DNA from: Oligoflexales bacterium
GTDB lineage: Bacteria > Bdellovibrionota_B > Oligoflexia > Oligoflexales > JAGOVF01
Assembly (NCBI GenBank): GCA_018060885.1
Contig: JAGOVF010000014.1
Span: forward strand, 1 to 42,163
DNA: 42,163 bases
Reading direction: 5' to 3'
Made by a program: the position numbers and the translations under genes. The notes below the pieces were generated by a model. That model saw nothing but the letters and a program-made list of their open reading frames with translations. It did no database searches and was not told where the DNA came from. Shown here one piece after another: positions 17,001 through 25,224 of this stretch. Each line of letters opens with the position of its first letter. Within the stretch, counting starts at the first letter, position 1.

Positions 17001-18686
17001 GTGAGCGAAGGCAAAAGTTTAATTCAAGAATCAGCGGCAGCAGAGAATTTCAAAAAAATTGGACTTACCGGAGCGGCTGTCCAAGGTGCAGTTTCAGCCG
17101 GTTATGAGACACCCAGTCCAATTCAAACAATGGCTGTGCCGGTTGTATTAAAAGGCCGCGATTTGATTGGACAAGCGCGAACGGGAAGCGGCAAGACCGC
17201 GGCTTTTGCACTGCCGGCTATGGAAAAAATGCTGTTCAACAAAACTGTAGAAGTGCTAGTGCTTGTTCCTACGAGAGAGCTTTCTGAGCAAGTCGTTAAT
17301 GAATTTTTGCGCCTTGGAAAACATAGCGGAGTTAAAGTTGTGAGCGTTGTGGGTGGACAGTCATCGTTTAGGCAAATCGAAACTATTAACCGCGGAGCGC
17401 AGGTTGTTGTCGCAACTCCAGGAAGATTGCTTGACCATTTAAGTTCAAAAAAACTAAAGAATTTTTCTCCTCGCTTGGTCGTATTGGATGAAGCCGATGA
17501 AATGCTGGATATGGGATTCATCGATGATATTAAAAAGATCCTAACCTTTATTCCAAGTCAAAGACAAACACTGCTCTTTTCAGCAACAATGCCGCCCGCA
17601 ATAGTAAGATTGGCTAATGAGGCACTTAAAGATCCTGAACATATTCAATTAAATCAGCCTAATGAAAAACATACTGATATCGAACAAATTCTCTACGTTG
17701 TCGAAGATCGAGAAAAAGAATTGGCTTTAGTTCGCCTACTTGCAGTAGAACGACCGGCTAAGGCCATCGTGTTTTGCCGTACTAAAGTAGAAACCGAAGC
17801 GCTTTCGCAAAATCTCATTCAAGCGGGAATAAAAGCCCGATCTTTGCATGGTGATTTGAGTCAAGGTGAAAGAACACGTGCAATCACAGAAATAAAAGAA
17901 GGTGAAATCAATGTTCTCGTTGCAACAGATGTTGCTTCTCGTGGGCTAGATATTTCTGATTTATCGCACGTTTTTAATTACCATACACCAGAAGGCCGCG
18001 AGCGTTATACGCATCGTATTGGCCGTACAGGTAGAGCTGGCAACAAAGGAAAAGCGATTACTTTAGCGACGCCTTTAGAAGTGCGAAGAAATTTATTTTA
18101 TACAAGAAAACCAACCATCAACTTTACATATGGTACTGTGCCTTCAAAAAAACAAATGCAACAAATCCAATCAGAGCGATTGGTGCAATCGATTTTGGGA
18201 CTTCCGGTTTCAGATGCGAGTGAAGCACTTTGTCAGCAATTACTGAGCCAAGTTGATGTTGAGACTTTACTTAAAAAATTAGTTGGGCAATTGATGCAAA
18301 AAGCTGTTGTGAGTGGCCCTGAGTATCTAGGGTTTACAAGCGAAGATGTCACAAATATATTTAGTCGCAATAGTTATAGTAACTCTAGCCAATCGCAGTC
18401 ACGAGGCGGTGGTCGTTCATATAGCTCACCTCGGAGTAGTGGCGGCGGAGGAAGAAGTAATTCTTCTAATTATGGAAACAGTGGTGGCAGACGTGATGAT
18501 AGAAATGAAGACGGACGTCGTCGCTACGGTAACGATCGACCCGACGCTAACTCAACTCGCAGCAGATCTCCAGAAAGAGGCTCAAGACCAGAATTTCGAA
18601 GTAATGGCCGACCTCAAGAAGAAGCTGGAGCAAAGCCCCGCGCAGCTGCTGCAAGTGGTCGAAAGCGCTATGTAGCCGCGCCATAG
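17001..18686 (+). CDS. DEAD-box ATP-dependent RNA helicase
   Basis: This 561-residue protein has a complete RecA-like helicase core: Q motif (GYETPSPIQ), motif I ARTGSGKT (59-66), PTRELSEQV, TPGRLLDHL, DEAD (163-166), SAT, FCRTK, ATDVASRGLD and HRIGRTGR (338-345). After a conserved middle extension, a tail from about 455 is rich in Ser, Arg and Gly and ends in a basic segment, typical of CsdA/DeaD/RhlE-type helicases that remodel rRNA and mRNA in the cold. GTG 17001 is preferred: AAGGGG lies 7 bases upstream. An in-frame GTG at 16971 would place that SD inside the gene. The long leader suggests post-transcriptional control. Confidence 0.93.
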   Translation: MSEGKSLIQESAAAENFKKIGLTGAAVQGAVSAGYETPSPIQTMAVPVVLKGRDLIGQARTGSGKTAAFALPAMEKMLFNKTVEVLVLVPTRELSEQVVNEFLRLGKHSGVKVVSVVGGQSSFRQIETINRGAQVVVATPGRLLDHLSSKKLKNFSPRLVVLDEADEMLDMGFIDDIKKILTFIPSQRQTLLFSATMPPAIVRLANEALKDPEHIQLNQPNEKHTDIEQILYVVEDREKELALVRLLAVERPAKAIVFCRTKVETEALSQNLIQAGIKARSLHGDLSQGERTRAITEIKEGEINVLVATDVASRGLDISDLSHVFNYHTPEGRERYTHRIGRTGRAGNKGKAITLATPLEVRRNLFYTRKPTINFTYGTVPSKKQMQQIQSERLVQSILGLPVSDASEALCQQLLSQVDVETLLKKLVGQLMQKAVVSGPEYLGFTSEDVTNIFSRNSYSNSSQSQSRGGGRSYSSPRSSGGGGRSNSSNYGNSGGRRDDRNEDGRRRYGNDRPDANSTRSRSPERGSRPEFRSNGRPQEEAGAKPRAAAASGRKRYVAAP

Positions 18687-18693
18687 GCGATTT

Positions 18694-19458
18694 TCAGTCT
18701 TGTTGTCTGTTTAGTTTTTTAGTCCAATCCTGAGTGGCGGTACAGTCAAGCCCAGGATTTTTAACATAAAAAGAAGAGCCAAATTCAATAGTGGCGGAGA
18801 TTTTTTTTGTGCGCAGCAATTTATAAAAGTGCAGCGGGAAAAAATCTTTGTCGATGTAGGCAGTTTTTCTTAACGGCTCATAAGTTAAACGAAAAGGTAT
18901 AATTGGAATTTGATTTTGTTGTGCAATTTTAAATATTCCATTGCGCCAAGGCTTATGTTCATTTAAAGAAGTTGTCCCAGACGGAAATATACAGATTTTT
19001 TTATTATCGTTTTTGACAGCGTTGGCTATTTGAGTCGCAACATGACTGCGCGATTCGGCAGAACCTCGCTTTACCAATAAAGTACCGGAGCGTTTAAGTG
19101 CGGAGCCGATAATTGGCCAATTCGACACTTCTTGTTTTGAGACAAAATTTGCCTGTACACAGTTAAGCACTAGCGGAATATCTAAATAGCTTATGTGATT
19201 GCCTACATAAATACAGCTATGCAGTTCTGTTTCCATTTTTTTAACATTGATTTCTACATTCAGTAGTTTTAAGACGTCATTAGCCCAAGCAGCCTTTACG
19301 CTATACAATTGTTTTTGGGTAAAAGTTCCGGTGTCTTGCTCAATTTTATAAGTTAGTTTGATATAATCTCTAGTAATTTGAAAAAAACGGATAAACTTAG
19401 CGAGGGGTGATCTATGTGGGTCGTTGGAATTAATTAAAGATAGAAGTTGCTTGTTCAT
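18694..19458 (-). CDS. 1-acyl-glycerol-3-phosphate acyltransferase (PlsC family)
   Basis: This 254-residue acyltransferase is expected to transfer an acyl group to lysophosphatidic acid or a related acceptor at the inner membrane. Motif I NHISYLD (87-93) supplies the catalytic His88 and Asp93. The motif II region is KRSGTLLVKRGSAESR, motif III is FPSGTTS (158-164, with Ser where Glu is usual) and motif IV is IPIIPFRLTYEP. The Glu-to-Ser change in FPEGT is a notable variation that also occurs in some accessory PlsC-like enzymes, so an ornithine-lipid or other acceptor is possible. It is convergent with the helicase (7 bp between stops) and divergent from the next hydrolase. Confidence 0.85.
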   Translation of the reverse strand: MNKQLLSLINSNDPHRSPLAKFIRFFQITRDYIKLTYKIEQDTGTFTQKQLYSVKAAWANDVLKLLNVEINVKKMETELHSCIYVGNHISYLDIPLVLNCVQANFVSKQEVSNWPIIGSALKRSGTLLVKRGSAESRSHVATQIANAVKNDNKKICIFPSGTTSLNEHKPWRNGIFKIAQQNQIPIIPFRLTYEPLRKTAYIDKDFFPLHFYKLLRTKKISATIEFGSSFYVKNPGLDCTATQDWTKKLNRQQD

Positions 19459-19522
19459 AGTCTTTTCTTAAAAAATTTTAGATCTCCGAATCATATAGAT
19501 AAATAAAAAGGCCGACAAGTCT

Positions 19523-20296
19523 ATGGCGAAGGAAATTTGGGTGCTACTGCGAGGACTTATACGCGAACAAGCGCATTGGCAAAATATAATAGACAATTTA
19601 AATGCAAGATCGCAGGGGAATTACACTGTTTTGGCTTTGGATCTGCTTGGAAATGGGAAAAATTTTCTTAAAACTAGTCCACTTACAATTGCTAAATACA
19701 CTGAAAGCTTGAGAGCTGAAATAAAGGAAAATTTCCTCGAGAAGAGTTCTAATATTGCGGTCAATTTAATTTGTTATTCGTTAGCAGGCTCTGTGGCGAT
19801 AGATTGGGCGACGCGTTACCCAAATGAAATTAAAAAAGTAGTTCTAATTAATAGCAGTTTGCCGCAGATTTGTACTTTAAGTGAACGCATAAATATTCGA
19901 GAAGTGCTTCGCCGTTTTAATGCACTAATCGGTAAAGATTTGGAGCAGCGAGAAAAGGCTATTTTAGAGCTAGTTAGCAATCAAAGTGATAGAATGAAAA
20001 ACTTGCCTAAATGGCTCAATATTCAGCAAATTCGCCCCGTAAGCCGCAAAAATCTTTTGCGGCAATTGTGGGCTGCCGCAACCTTTAAAGTGCCAAAACA
20101 GCTACCAGATAATACAGCACTCATTCTAGCAAGTTATGGCGATCGTTTAGTGAAGTGTGTATGTAGTCAGAAACTTGGGAAGCTTGCGGGTTGGAAGGTG
20201 GTTTTTCATGAAAATGCAGGACACGATCTGGTTTTAGACGCTCCAGATTGGCTACAAAAACAATTGTTTGATTTTATGGTAAATGAACAATCTTAA
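19523..20296 (+). CDS. Alpha/beta-fold hydrolase
   Basis: This 257-residue cytoplasmic protein has no signal peptide. The oxyanion-side start is LLRGLIREQAHW, the nucleophile elbow is CYSLAG with Ser86 (Cys84 replaces the usual first Gly), the acid is probably Asp207 (SYGDRLV) and the base His234 (NAGHDL). The triad is therefore complete. It resembles general esterase/lipase or BioH-like hydrolases; the substrate is unknown. Its 3' end overlaps the convergent lipoprotein gene by 23 bp. Confidence 0.78.
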   Translation: MAKEIWVLLRGLIREQAHWQNIIDNLNARSQGNYTVLALDLLGNGKNFLKTSPLTIAKYTESLRAEIKENFLEKSSNIAVNLICYSLAGSVAIDWATRYPNEIKKVVLINSSLPQICTLSERINIREVLRRFNALIGKDLEQREKAILELVSNQSDRMKNLPKWLNIQQIRPVSRKNLLRQLWAAATFKVPKQLPDNTALILASYGDRLVKCVCSQKLGKLAGWKVVFHENAGHDLVLDAPDWLQKQLFDFMVNEQS

Positions 20297-20615
20297 AATT
20301 TTCTGGTTTTTTGCAATTTGCGGGAACAATAATAAAACCACGTCTTTGATCCGCGTCAATTTCTACGACCCAAAGACCGGGGTTGCATTTGTCGCCATCT
20401 AAAAATACTTGGTTGTTTTCAGGATAGGCACTCAGTAGTTTTCCAGAACTTTCAAACTGACATTGTTTGTCGGTGTTTTCCGAGTTTGAACACTCTAAGG
20501 AAAACTCTTTAGTACCTTCAGAAAGAGCACCAGATTTTTTATTATTCTTTTTGCATGCCGATGTCTGGATTCCGATAAGTACCAAAACTAGAAAATAAAA
20601 GAGCTGAATTCGCAT
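20274..20615 (-). CDS. Small predicted lipoprotein
   Basis: This 113-residue protein has a good signal peptide and lipobox TSAC (Cys21), followed by a Lys/Asn/Ser linker. The mature domain (about 38-113) has four cysteines (about 42, 52, 77 and 100) that could form two disulfides in the periplasm. I recognise no family. Its last 23 bp overlap, tail to tail, the end of the hydrolase gene on the other strand. Confidence 0.65.
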   Translation of the reverse strand: MRIQLFYFLVLVLIGIQTSACKKNNKKSGALSEGTKEFSLECSNSENTDKQCQFESSGKLLSAYPENNQVFLDGDKCNPGLWVVEIDADQRRGFIIVPANCKKPENFKIVHLP

Positions 20616-20700
20616 ATTGTGCTTTCCAAATAATTTAAAAAAATTGCTATACAGACTTATAGCAAAAAATCTAGAAGTTTGCAGCTAAAAACCAGATGAG

Positions 20701-20735
20701 TGCGCGCCGGCCCCGTGCCTCCCCAGGCCTGCCCC
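20701..20735. other. Short GC-rich island in a gene spacer
   Basis: Thirty-five bases of about 85% GC sit in DNA that is otherwise about 35-40% GC. They contain small self-complementary units (GCCT-CCCC-AGGC; two copies of GGCC). There is no T-run and no gene. It lies between two genes that diverge from it; its role is unknown. Confidence 0.4.
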
Positions 20736-20784
20736 ATAAATAAAGTAAAACGAAAAAAGTAGCATGCATTCGGAGGAATGTGTT

Positions 20785-20808
20785 ATGAAGTGGACGCATT
20801 ATACTTGA
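20785..20808 (+). other. Possible 7-codon leader ORF
   Basis: ATG 20785 with a perfectly placed GGAGG (20772-20776, 8 bases upstream) opens MKWTHYT and stops at TGA. It ends 17 bp before the likely GTG start of the next gene, which has its own GGAGG at 20812-20816. The SD is better than that of the downstream gene, so it may be a translated leader peptide. Confidence 0.3.
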
Positions 20809-20825
20809 ACTGGAGGCTTGAAAAG

Positions 20826-21197
20826 GTGGATCATAATAAAAGAACTATAAACATAAATGTGTTTATTCTAGTCTGTCTCGCACTCATGTCTAATGGACTG
20901 AACGCTATTAATTCTTTGAATAATAACGAAGGTTCGAAAACGGATGTCCAAATAGTGACTCCTAAGAAGATTTCATCAAGCGAGTTAAAAATTCAGCGTA
21001 ATTTAAAAACTAAATTGGTAAAAAGTCCGCGTCAGTCTAGAATTTCTGGACAGAAAAACCTTCCTAAGGAAGTGAAGAATTTAAATTCGCCCAATGATGC
21101 GCAAGTTCAGGCTGCCATTGAGCGATTTAAGAAGAAAAAAGCGGCAAGCGAGCTTGGCGAAAAAAAACAGCCAAGTCCCCCGCTTGTAAGAAAATAA
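20826..21197 (+). CDS. Small secreted basic protein of unknown function
   Basis: This 123-residue protein is read from GTG 20826, chosen because it gives a normal signal peptide (basic MDHNKR, hydrophobic core, cleavage near LNA at about residue 28) and because GGAGG lies 9 bases upstream. The ATG at 20778 would have GGAGG only one base away and put 16 polar residues before the signal. The mature part is Lys-rich, low complexity and predicted disordered, ending in a Pro/Lys tail. No family is recognised. Its stop abuts the stop of the outer-membrane gene on the other strand (21197/21198). Confidence 0.5.
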   Translation: MDHNKRTININVFILVCLALMSNGLNAINSLNNNEGSKTDVQIVTPKKISSSELKIQRNLKTKLVKSPRQSRISGQKNLPKEVKNLNSPNDAQVQAAIERFKKKKAASELGEKKQPSPPLVRK

Positions 21198-22244
21198 TTA
21201 GATTTTAACGTGAGTCCGCAGCGCAAGGCTGTATGCGGTATGTTCAACCGATTCGGAAAGCTCAGCATCATCTTTGCCATATTCAAGTTCGCTTGCGAAA
21301 CCTATCGCACTATGTGCATCGAGACGGACGTCGAAGGCTGCGCCAAGAGTCGAATATCCAATATTGGCAGAGTTTTGTTGGCCTTGGATTTTGTAATTTA
21401 AGAAACTGTGACCGAGGTATGTTTCTAAATTATAGCCAGCTTTTTGCAGCTGGTAGCCTATATTAACACTATAGCGGTTATTTACCGTTGGATTGACTTC
21501 AGATTCAAACAAACTGCTGGCCATTAAACTAACAGCCTGTCCGGGAGCTGTAAATATTCTTGAATGTAGCGTCAATTCTGCAGCTTTATCAAATTCTAAA
21601 GATGAACTTTCTTCGTTTTGCTCTAAAGTTATACTATCTTGATTTTTTTGTTCTGGCTGATAAACAAGCCCGAGTTCTGCTTTTTCATTTTTGAACATGA
21701 CTGAAGGACTTAGTGTGATGAAGCTATAGTTTTCTTCATCATTTATTTTTACTGTACCCGTTTCATAATTCAGCTGACCGCCGAAATAAATGTAAGGGCC
21801 TAAACGAGTAGCTACAAATGGAGATAAAGTTACAGACTTACTATCTCGCTCTGCGCTAGTAGCAAAATTTGGCAGCATGGTTTCTTCGCCCAGATTTTGA
21901 TGATAATTGAGCCGCAATCCATAGCTTAATTTATCGCCCAAGCTGGATAAATACAGAGCCTGCATTGATAAATCGTTGAGTTTTAATTCATCGCGACTAG
22001 CATCGTCGAGACTTTTATTTTTAACTCCAATAGAAAAAGCAGATTGTTTTTCGATTGATACAAGCTGAGTTGGCGCAAAAATAAATTTATTATTAACAGA
22101 ATCAGCTGGCATAATGCTTTTTACATTCGAACTATAAGAATCAGCAACTTTGGTTTGTTCGCTCATCGTTTCAGCAGAAAGTCCAGAGCTCATCGCTGAT
22201 GAGAATATTGCCGTGCACATTGCTAATTTTTGATTCTTAAACAT
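21198..22244 (-). CDS. Predicted outer-membrane beta-barrel protein
   Basis: This 348-residue protein has a signal peptide (cleavage after about residue 24, GLSA|ET). The mature part alternates polar and hydrophobic residues in strands of 9-11 with Gly/Asn/Ser/Asp-rich turns, as in autotransporter-like or MipA/OmpV-like barrels (for example YIYFGGQLNYETG, SVNIGYQLQKAG, ANIGYSTLGAAFDVRL). The last residues LALRTHVKI lack the usual C-terminal aromatic, which is atypical. AAGAGG precedes ATG. A promoter candidate lies about 75-100 bp upstream. Confidence 0.6.
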   Translation of the reverse strand: MFKNQKLAMCTAIFSSAMSSGLSAETMSEQTKVADSYSSNVKSIMPADSVNNKFIFAPTQLVSIEKQSAFSIGVKNKSLDDASRDELKLNDLSMQALYLSSLGDKLSYGLRLNYHQNLGEETMLPNFATSAERDSKSVTLSPFVATRLGPYIYFGGQLNYETGTVKINDEENYSFITLSPSVMFKNEKAELGLVYQPEQKNQDSITLEQNEESSSLEFDKAAELTLHSRIFTAPGQAVSLMASSLFESEVNPTVNNRYSVNIGYQLQKAGYNLETYLGHSFLNYKIQGQQNSANIGYSTLGAAFDVRLDAHSAIGFASELEYGKDDAELSESVEHTAYSLALRTHVKI

Positions 22245-22317
22245 AAAAGCCTCTTGGTGTTAAAGTTGGAAAAAAATAAAAGAAACCATCTGCTTATGGC
22301 TGACAGCACGCTACCCT

Positions 22318-22346
22318 GCTATAACATGCTTGAAATTCAAATTCAA
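22318..22346 (-). promoter_or_regulatory. Promoter of the barrel gene with overlapping inverted repeat
   Basis: On the minus strand TTGAAT (22346-22341) and TATAGC (22323-22318) are 17 bases apart, with the start near 22311. A 6-bp inverted repeat CTTGAA/TTCAAG (22329-22334 and 22342-22347) overlaps the -35 box and could be an operator. Confidence 0.5.
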
Positions 22347-22349
22347 GAT

Positions 22350-23057
22350 TTATGATAGGCAAACAGACTGATCAAGCCGCCAAGATTGTTGAGAAAAATC
22401 TCCGCTGTAAGAGCTTATGTTGTTAATTAAATTAAGAAAGTCTTCGCGACTATCTCTATTCGGCTTAAGTAAACTCTTGTTGCAAGCTTTGTTCCAATAG
22501 TCTTTTTGTTTCAGGGTTTCTTTACGGATTTCTGCCATTGATGCAGCCTCGAAGCAGCTATCAACGGCTCTAAGTAGACAGGCTTGATGAGTAAAGTTTA
22601 AATGCTCTCGTAATGTTGCTCTGTCTTTTGAATATAATTTATCGATGAGTAATATTGCAGCGTCACAAGAAGCAATGAATCTAAAATAGCAGCCTCGAAT
22701 AAAATATCTCAAAGCGAGTTTCATAGAACTATAATTTCTCACAGATGATTCAACTTCTAATCCTGCGACAGCGCATTTTATTCCAGAAGTGCAAGGCGCA
22801 GGTTGAAAATATATAGTTTTTAGATCGCTTAGACTAAATTTCGGAGTTTCGTCTTTGGATGAGGCCTTGGAATCTGCATCTCTTTCAGAAGAATTACTCG
22901 CAATTTTTTTTGAAGAATTTATTGTCAAAGAACCTAAATCTTTTTTAGGAACCTCTGATGGAGTGACTGAATTTTGTTTGTTGGTTGATTGGATGCAATT
23001 GCTAATAGCAAAAACAAGGAAAATTAAAAAAATTGAAAGTTTATGCGATTGATACAT
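22350..23057 (-). CDS. Lipoprotein with HCP/Sel1-like cysteine pairs
   Basis: This 235-residue protein has a signal peptide ending ISNC (Cys21), then a disordered Ser/Lys linker to about 75. The folded part has cysteines in C-x7-C pairs, Cys123/131 and Cys160/168, 37 residues apart. This is the spacing of Helicobacter-cysteine-rich (HCP) and Sel1-like repeats, in which each helix pair is closed by a disulfide. Further cysteines are at 89, 95 and 192. If correct it is a periplasmic two- or three-repeat scaffold. Repeats are too degenerate to be certain. No clear SD is seen. Confidence 0.55.
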   Translation of the reverse strand: MYQSHKLSIFLIFLVFAISNCIQSTNKQNSVTPSEVPKKDLGSLTINSSKKIASNSSERDADSKASSKDETPKFSLSDLKTIYFQPAPCTSGIKCAVAGLEVESSVRNYSSMKLALRYFIRGCYFRFIASCDAAILLIDKLYSKDRATLREHLNFTHQACLLRAVDSCFEAASMAEIRKETLKQKDYWNKACNKSLLKPNRDSREDFLNLINNISSYSGDFSQQSWRLDQSVCLS

Positions 23058-23072
23058 ATTAAAGACAATCTT

Positions 23073-23098
23073 AGCTAAGTTTTAAATGTGACTTAGCT
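23073..23098. repeat. Perfect 8-bp inverted repeat upstream of the Cys-pair lipoprotein
   Basis: AGCTAAGT (23073-23080) and ACTTAGCT (23091-23098) are exact inverted repeats with a 10-nt loop. They begin 16 bp upstream of the ATG at 23057 on the minus strand. They could form a leader hairpin or be an operator. Confidence 0.45.
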
Positions 23099-23131
23099 CA
23101 AGTATAACTCAAATACAGTGACGATGATAAA

Positions 23132-23989
23132 TTACAGCGCAGATTTTTTCAGATTATTTAGGCTTGTAGCTAATAAGATTACCAGAATGCCGAGTAAGGT
23201 TTGAAAATTTAGGGCTTCATTAAATAGCAAAAAGCCGCTTATAACGGCAAATATAGGCCCAATGTAAAAATAGATGCTTACTTTATTGGTTTCTCCATGT
23301 TGCAGCGATAAAGTCATAAAATATTGACCAAAATGCACGCTAAGCCCAACCCCCAGCAGTGCTATCCATTCAAGCGAATTGGGAGTGATAAATTGCAGAT
23401 AAGTTGGTATGGAAACAAAAGGCAAAGATACCAAGGGGAAATAGAAAATAATAACAAAGGGATCTTCTTTTAGTCCAATATTAGCGATGGTAGCGTAACC
23501 AAGGCCCGCAAAAACTGCCGAAAGTACTGCCAGTGCAAGTGCAAAATTATTCAGCTCTGCAAGTGATCCTCGCATGATCCAGATACCAGTAAACGCAATA
23601 ATAAATAAAATAATTTGTTTGAAAGGAATCATCCGCTTCATCAAAAATGCGGCAAAAAGAATGGTAAATATAGGGCTTAATTTTTGAATTGTCACTGCGG
23701 CAGCAAGCGGCATTATGCTAATGCTGTGATAATAGAGCAAAAGCGCTATTGTGCCAAATATTCCTCGAGCTATGAGTTGTGGTTTATGAGTGCCCCAAGG
23801 GCGCACTTTTCTAAAATAAAAATATGTAATACAAATTGTGACCGCAATAAGACCTCGAAAAAAAACAATTTCTACTGTTGGTAGGCGACTCGCAAATTTT
23901 ACACATACATCCATAATAGAGAAAAACAAGGCAGAATAAACCATATATCCAGCCGCGCTAGGATTTAGTATTAATTTCTTTAAAGGCAA
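23132..23989 (-). CDS. EamA/DMT-family permease
   Basis: This 285-residue protein has ten predicted transmembrane helices in two five-helix halves, the EamA (RhaT/YdcZ-like) arrangement of drug/metabolite transporters. The N-terminal half reads SAALFFSIMDVCVK-like and FFRGLIAVTI, the second half FYIGPIFAVISGFLLFNEAL, a typical EamA end. Substrate is unknown. TTG 23989 is used as start because it lies 11 bp after the Nudix stop; no good SD is visible and Met16 is an alternative. It is the last gene of the bactofilin-Nudix-permease operon. Confidence 0.85.
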   Translation of the reverse strand: MPLKKLILNPSAAGYMVYSALFFSIMDVCVKFASRLPTVEIVFFRGLIAVTICITYFYFRKVRPWGTHKPQLIARGIFGTIALLLYYHSISIMPLAAAVTIQKLSPIFTILFAAFLMKRMIPFKQIILFIIAFTGIWIMRGSLAELNNFALALAVLSAVFAGLGYATIANIGLKEDPFVIIFYFPLVSLPFVSIPTYLQFITPNSLEWIALLGVGLSVHFGQYFMTLSLQHGETNKVSIYFYIGPIFAVISGFLLFNEALNFQTLLGILVILLATSLNNLKKSAL

Positions 23990-24000
23990 GAATGTGTGTC

Positions 24001-24606
24001 CTATTCTAAGCTAAGGTCTCTGATTATATTTGCGGTGAGGCCCCAAATATTACAATAGGATGTTTTATACAGTGCAGACTGTCGCCAAATTCCAAATATA
24101 TTGAAGCTAAATTCTCGACATTTACTTTTAGCTAGTTCGGTCCACGGTACAAGCAAAATTTCTTCAACTTCATTTGTATTAGCTATTAATTGAGCTTGGT
24201 TTACAGTGCTTTCAGCTAAAATTGTAAAGACGGGATCGCCATTTAGCCCAATATTTGGCGAGCGATATGCAAAAGGTCGGATAAATTCTCGGGGTATGCC
24301 CACCTCTTCTTCAGTTTCGCGAAGTGCGGTTAATAATATGGACTCTCCAGGTTCATTTTTTCCACCCGGAAATCCTATTTGATGACGATGAGAGCGCATC
24401 AGTTTACTGCGTCTAGTTAGTAGGATTCGAGCGTCATCTCCTGGACTTTCAGCCGGCATAAATAACATGCACACGGAACTAAAATTTCCTTGGTGTGGAG
24501 AATCAATAGTTGCAATTGAACCTAAGGAGAATACGCTCTTTAGGCTTTTTGGCAATTTGTAGCGCAGCTTTAGCCAGTCGAACTCAGGTTTATAATTCTC
24601 AATCAT
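24001..24606 (-). CDS. Nudix hydrolase, CoA-pyrophosphatase type
   Basis: This 201-residue protein has a complete Nudix box at 82-104: Gly82, Glu88, Arg96-Glu97 and the metal ligands Glu100/Glu101 with Gly103. The preceding LLTRRSKLMRSHRHQIGFPGG is the signature that marks the CoA diphosphatase (NudL/YeaB) subgroup, which splits CoA and its derivatives into 3',5'-ADP and 4'-phosphopantetheine. It lies 29 bp downstream of the bactofilin gene and 11 bp upstream of the permease gene. Confidence 0.87.
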   Translation of the reverse strand: MIENYKPEFDWLKLRYKLPKSLKSVFSLGSIATIDSPHQGNFSSVCMLFMPAESPGDDARILLTRRSKLMRSHRHQIGFPGGKNEPGESILLTALRETEEEVGIPREFIRPFAYRSPNIGLNGDPVFTILAESTVNQAQLIANTNEVEEILLVPWTELAKSKCREFSFNIFGIWRQSALYKTSYCNIWGLTANIIRDLSLE

Positions 24607-24635
24607 TTTTATTGGATAATTGTGACAATAAATTT

Positions 24636-25100
24636 CTACTTCATATTTGCAGAAGATGTTTCTGCAACTACTTTTATCTGAGTAGCCAGAGCATCTAGCT
24701 GGTCTGAGCCGGGCATCGTTGCCTGGCCATTAAAACGCGCACCTTCTTTTATGACTAAAATGGGGGCAGATATATCGCCACTAAACTCACTTGTTTCTGA
24801 AAGTTCGACCCGCTTTTTTGCACGAATCGATCCCTCAACTTTTCCATGGACAACAACTTCGTCGGCGATGACCGAAGCTGCAATATTGGCTTCGTCTTCG
24901 ATAACCAAGTAGCCCTCAGATACAATCTCACCATCGATTTTTCCAGCAATTCTGCTTGCCCCTTTACAATAGAGCCTGCCTTTGAATGCGCAGCCGCTGG
25001 TTAAAATAGTGACTCCATGATTGTCAGCGCTGGCACCTTTGCGCTGTTTTTTGTTGTTCTGAGAATTGTGTTGGTCATGATTTTCATTTTTTCCAAACAT
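24636..25100 (-). CDS. Bactofilin-family cytoskeletal protein
   Basis: This 154-residue protein has the central right-handed beta-helix of bactofilins (about 30-135) with short hydrophobic rungs such as GSIRAKKRVELSE and GKIDGEIVSEGYLVI, flanked by polar, basic and disordered ends. Bactofilins self-assemble without nucleotide into filaments under the membrane and help shape the cell or place envelope enzymes. No M23 peptidase partner is adjacent here, unlike in many genomes. AAGGAG precedes ATG. It is the first gene of an operon with the Nudix and permease genes. Confidence 0.93.
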   Translation of the reverse strand: MFGKNENHDQHNSQNNKKQRKGASADNHGVTILTSGCAFKGRLYCKGASRIAGKIDGEIVSEGYLVIEDEANIAASVIADEVVVHGKVEGSIRAKKRVELSETSEFSGDISAPILVIKEGARFNGQATMPGSDQLDALATQIKVVAETSSANMK

Positions 25101-25224
25101 ATTAGCTCCTTGGCTTAGTGTTGGTTTTGAGTGAGAAATTTGAATCTACGCCTTTTAAAAAGACGAATCCACTATGCTAGAATACAATAACGAATCATCT
25201 ACAATACTCTAAATCTGAAAAAAA

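Noticed and set aside
18346..18675. Open frame inside the helicase tail region in another frame
   Set aside because: It follows the repetitive Ser/Arg/Gly tail of the helicase in a shifted frame and has no SD or family motif.
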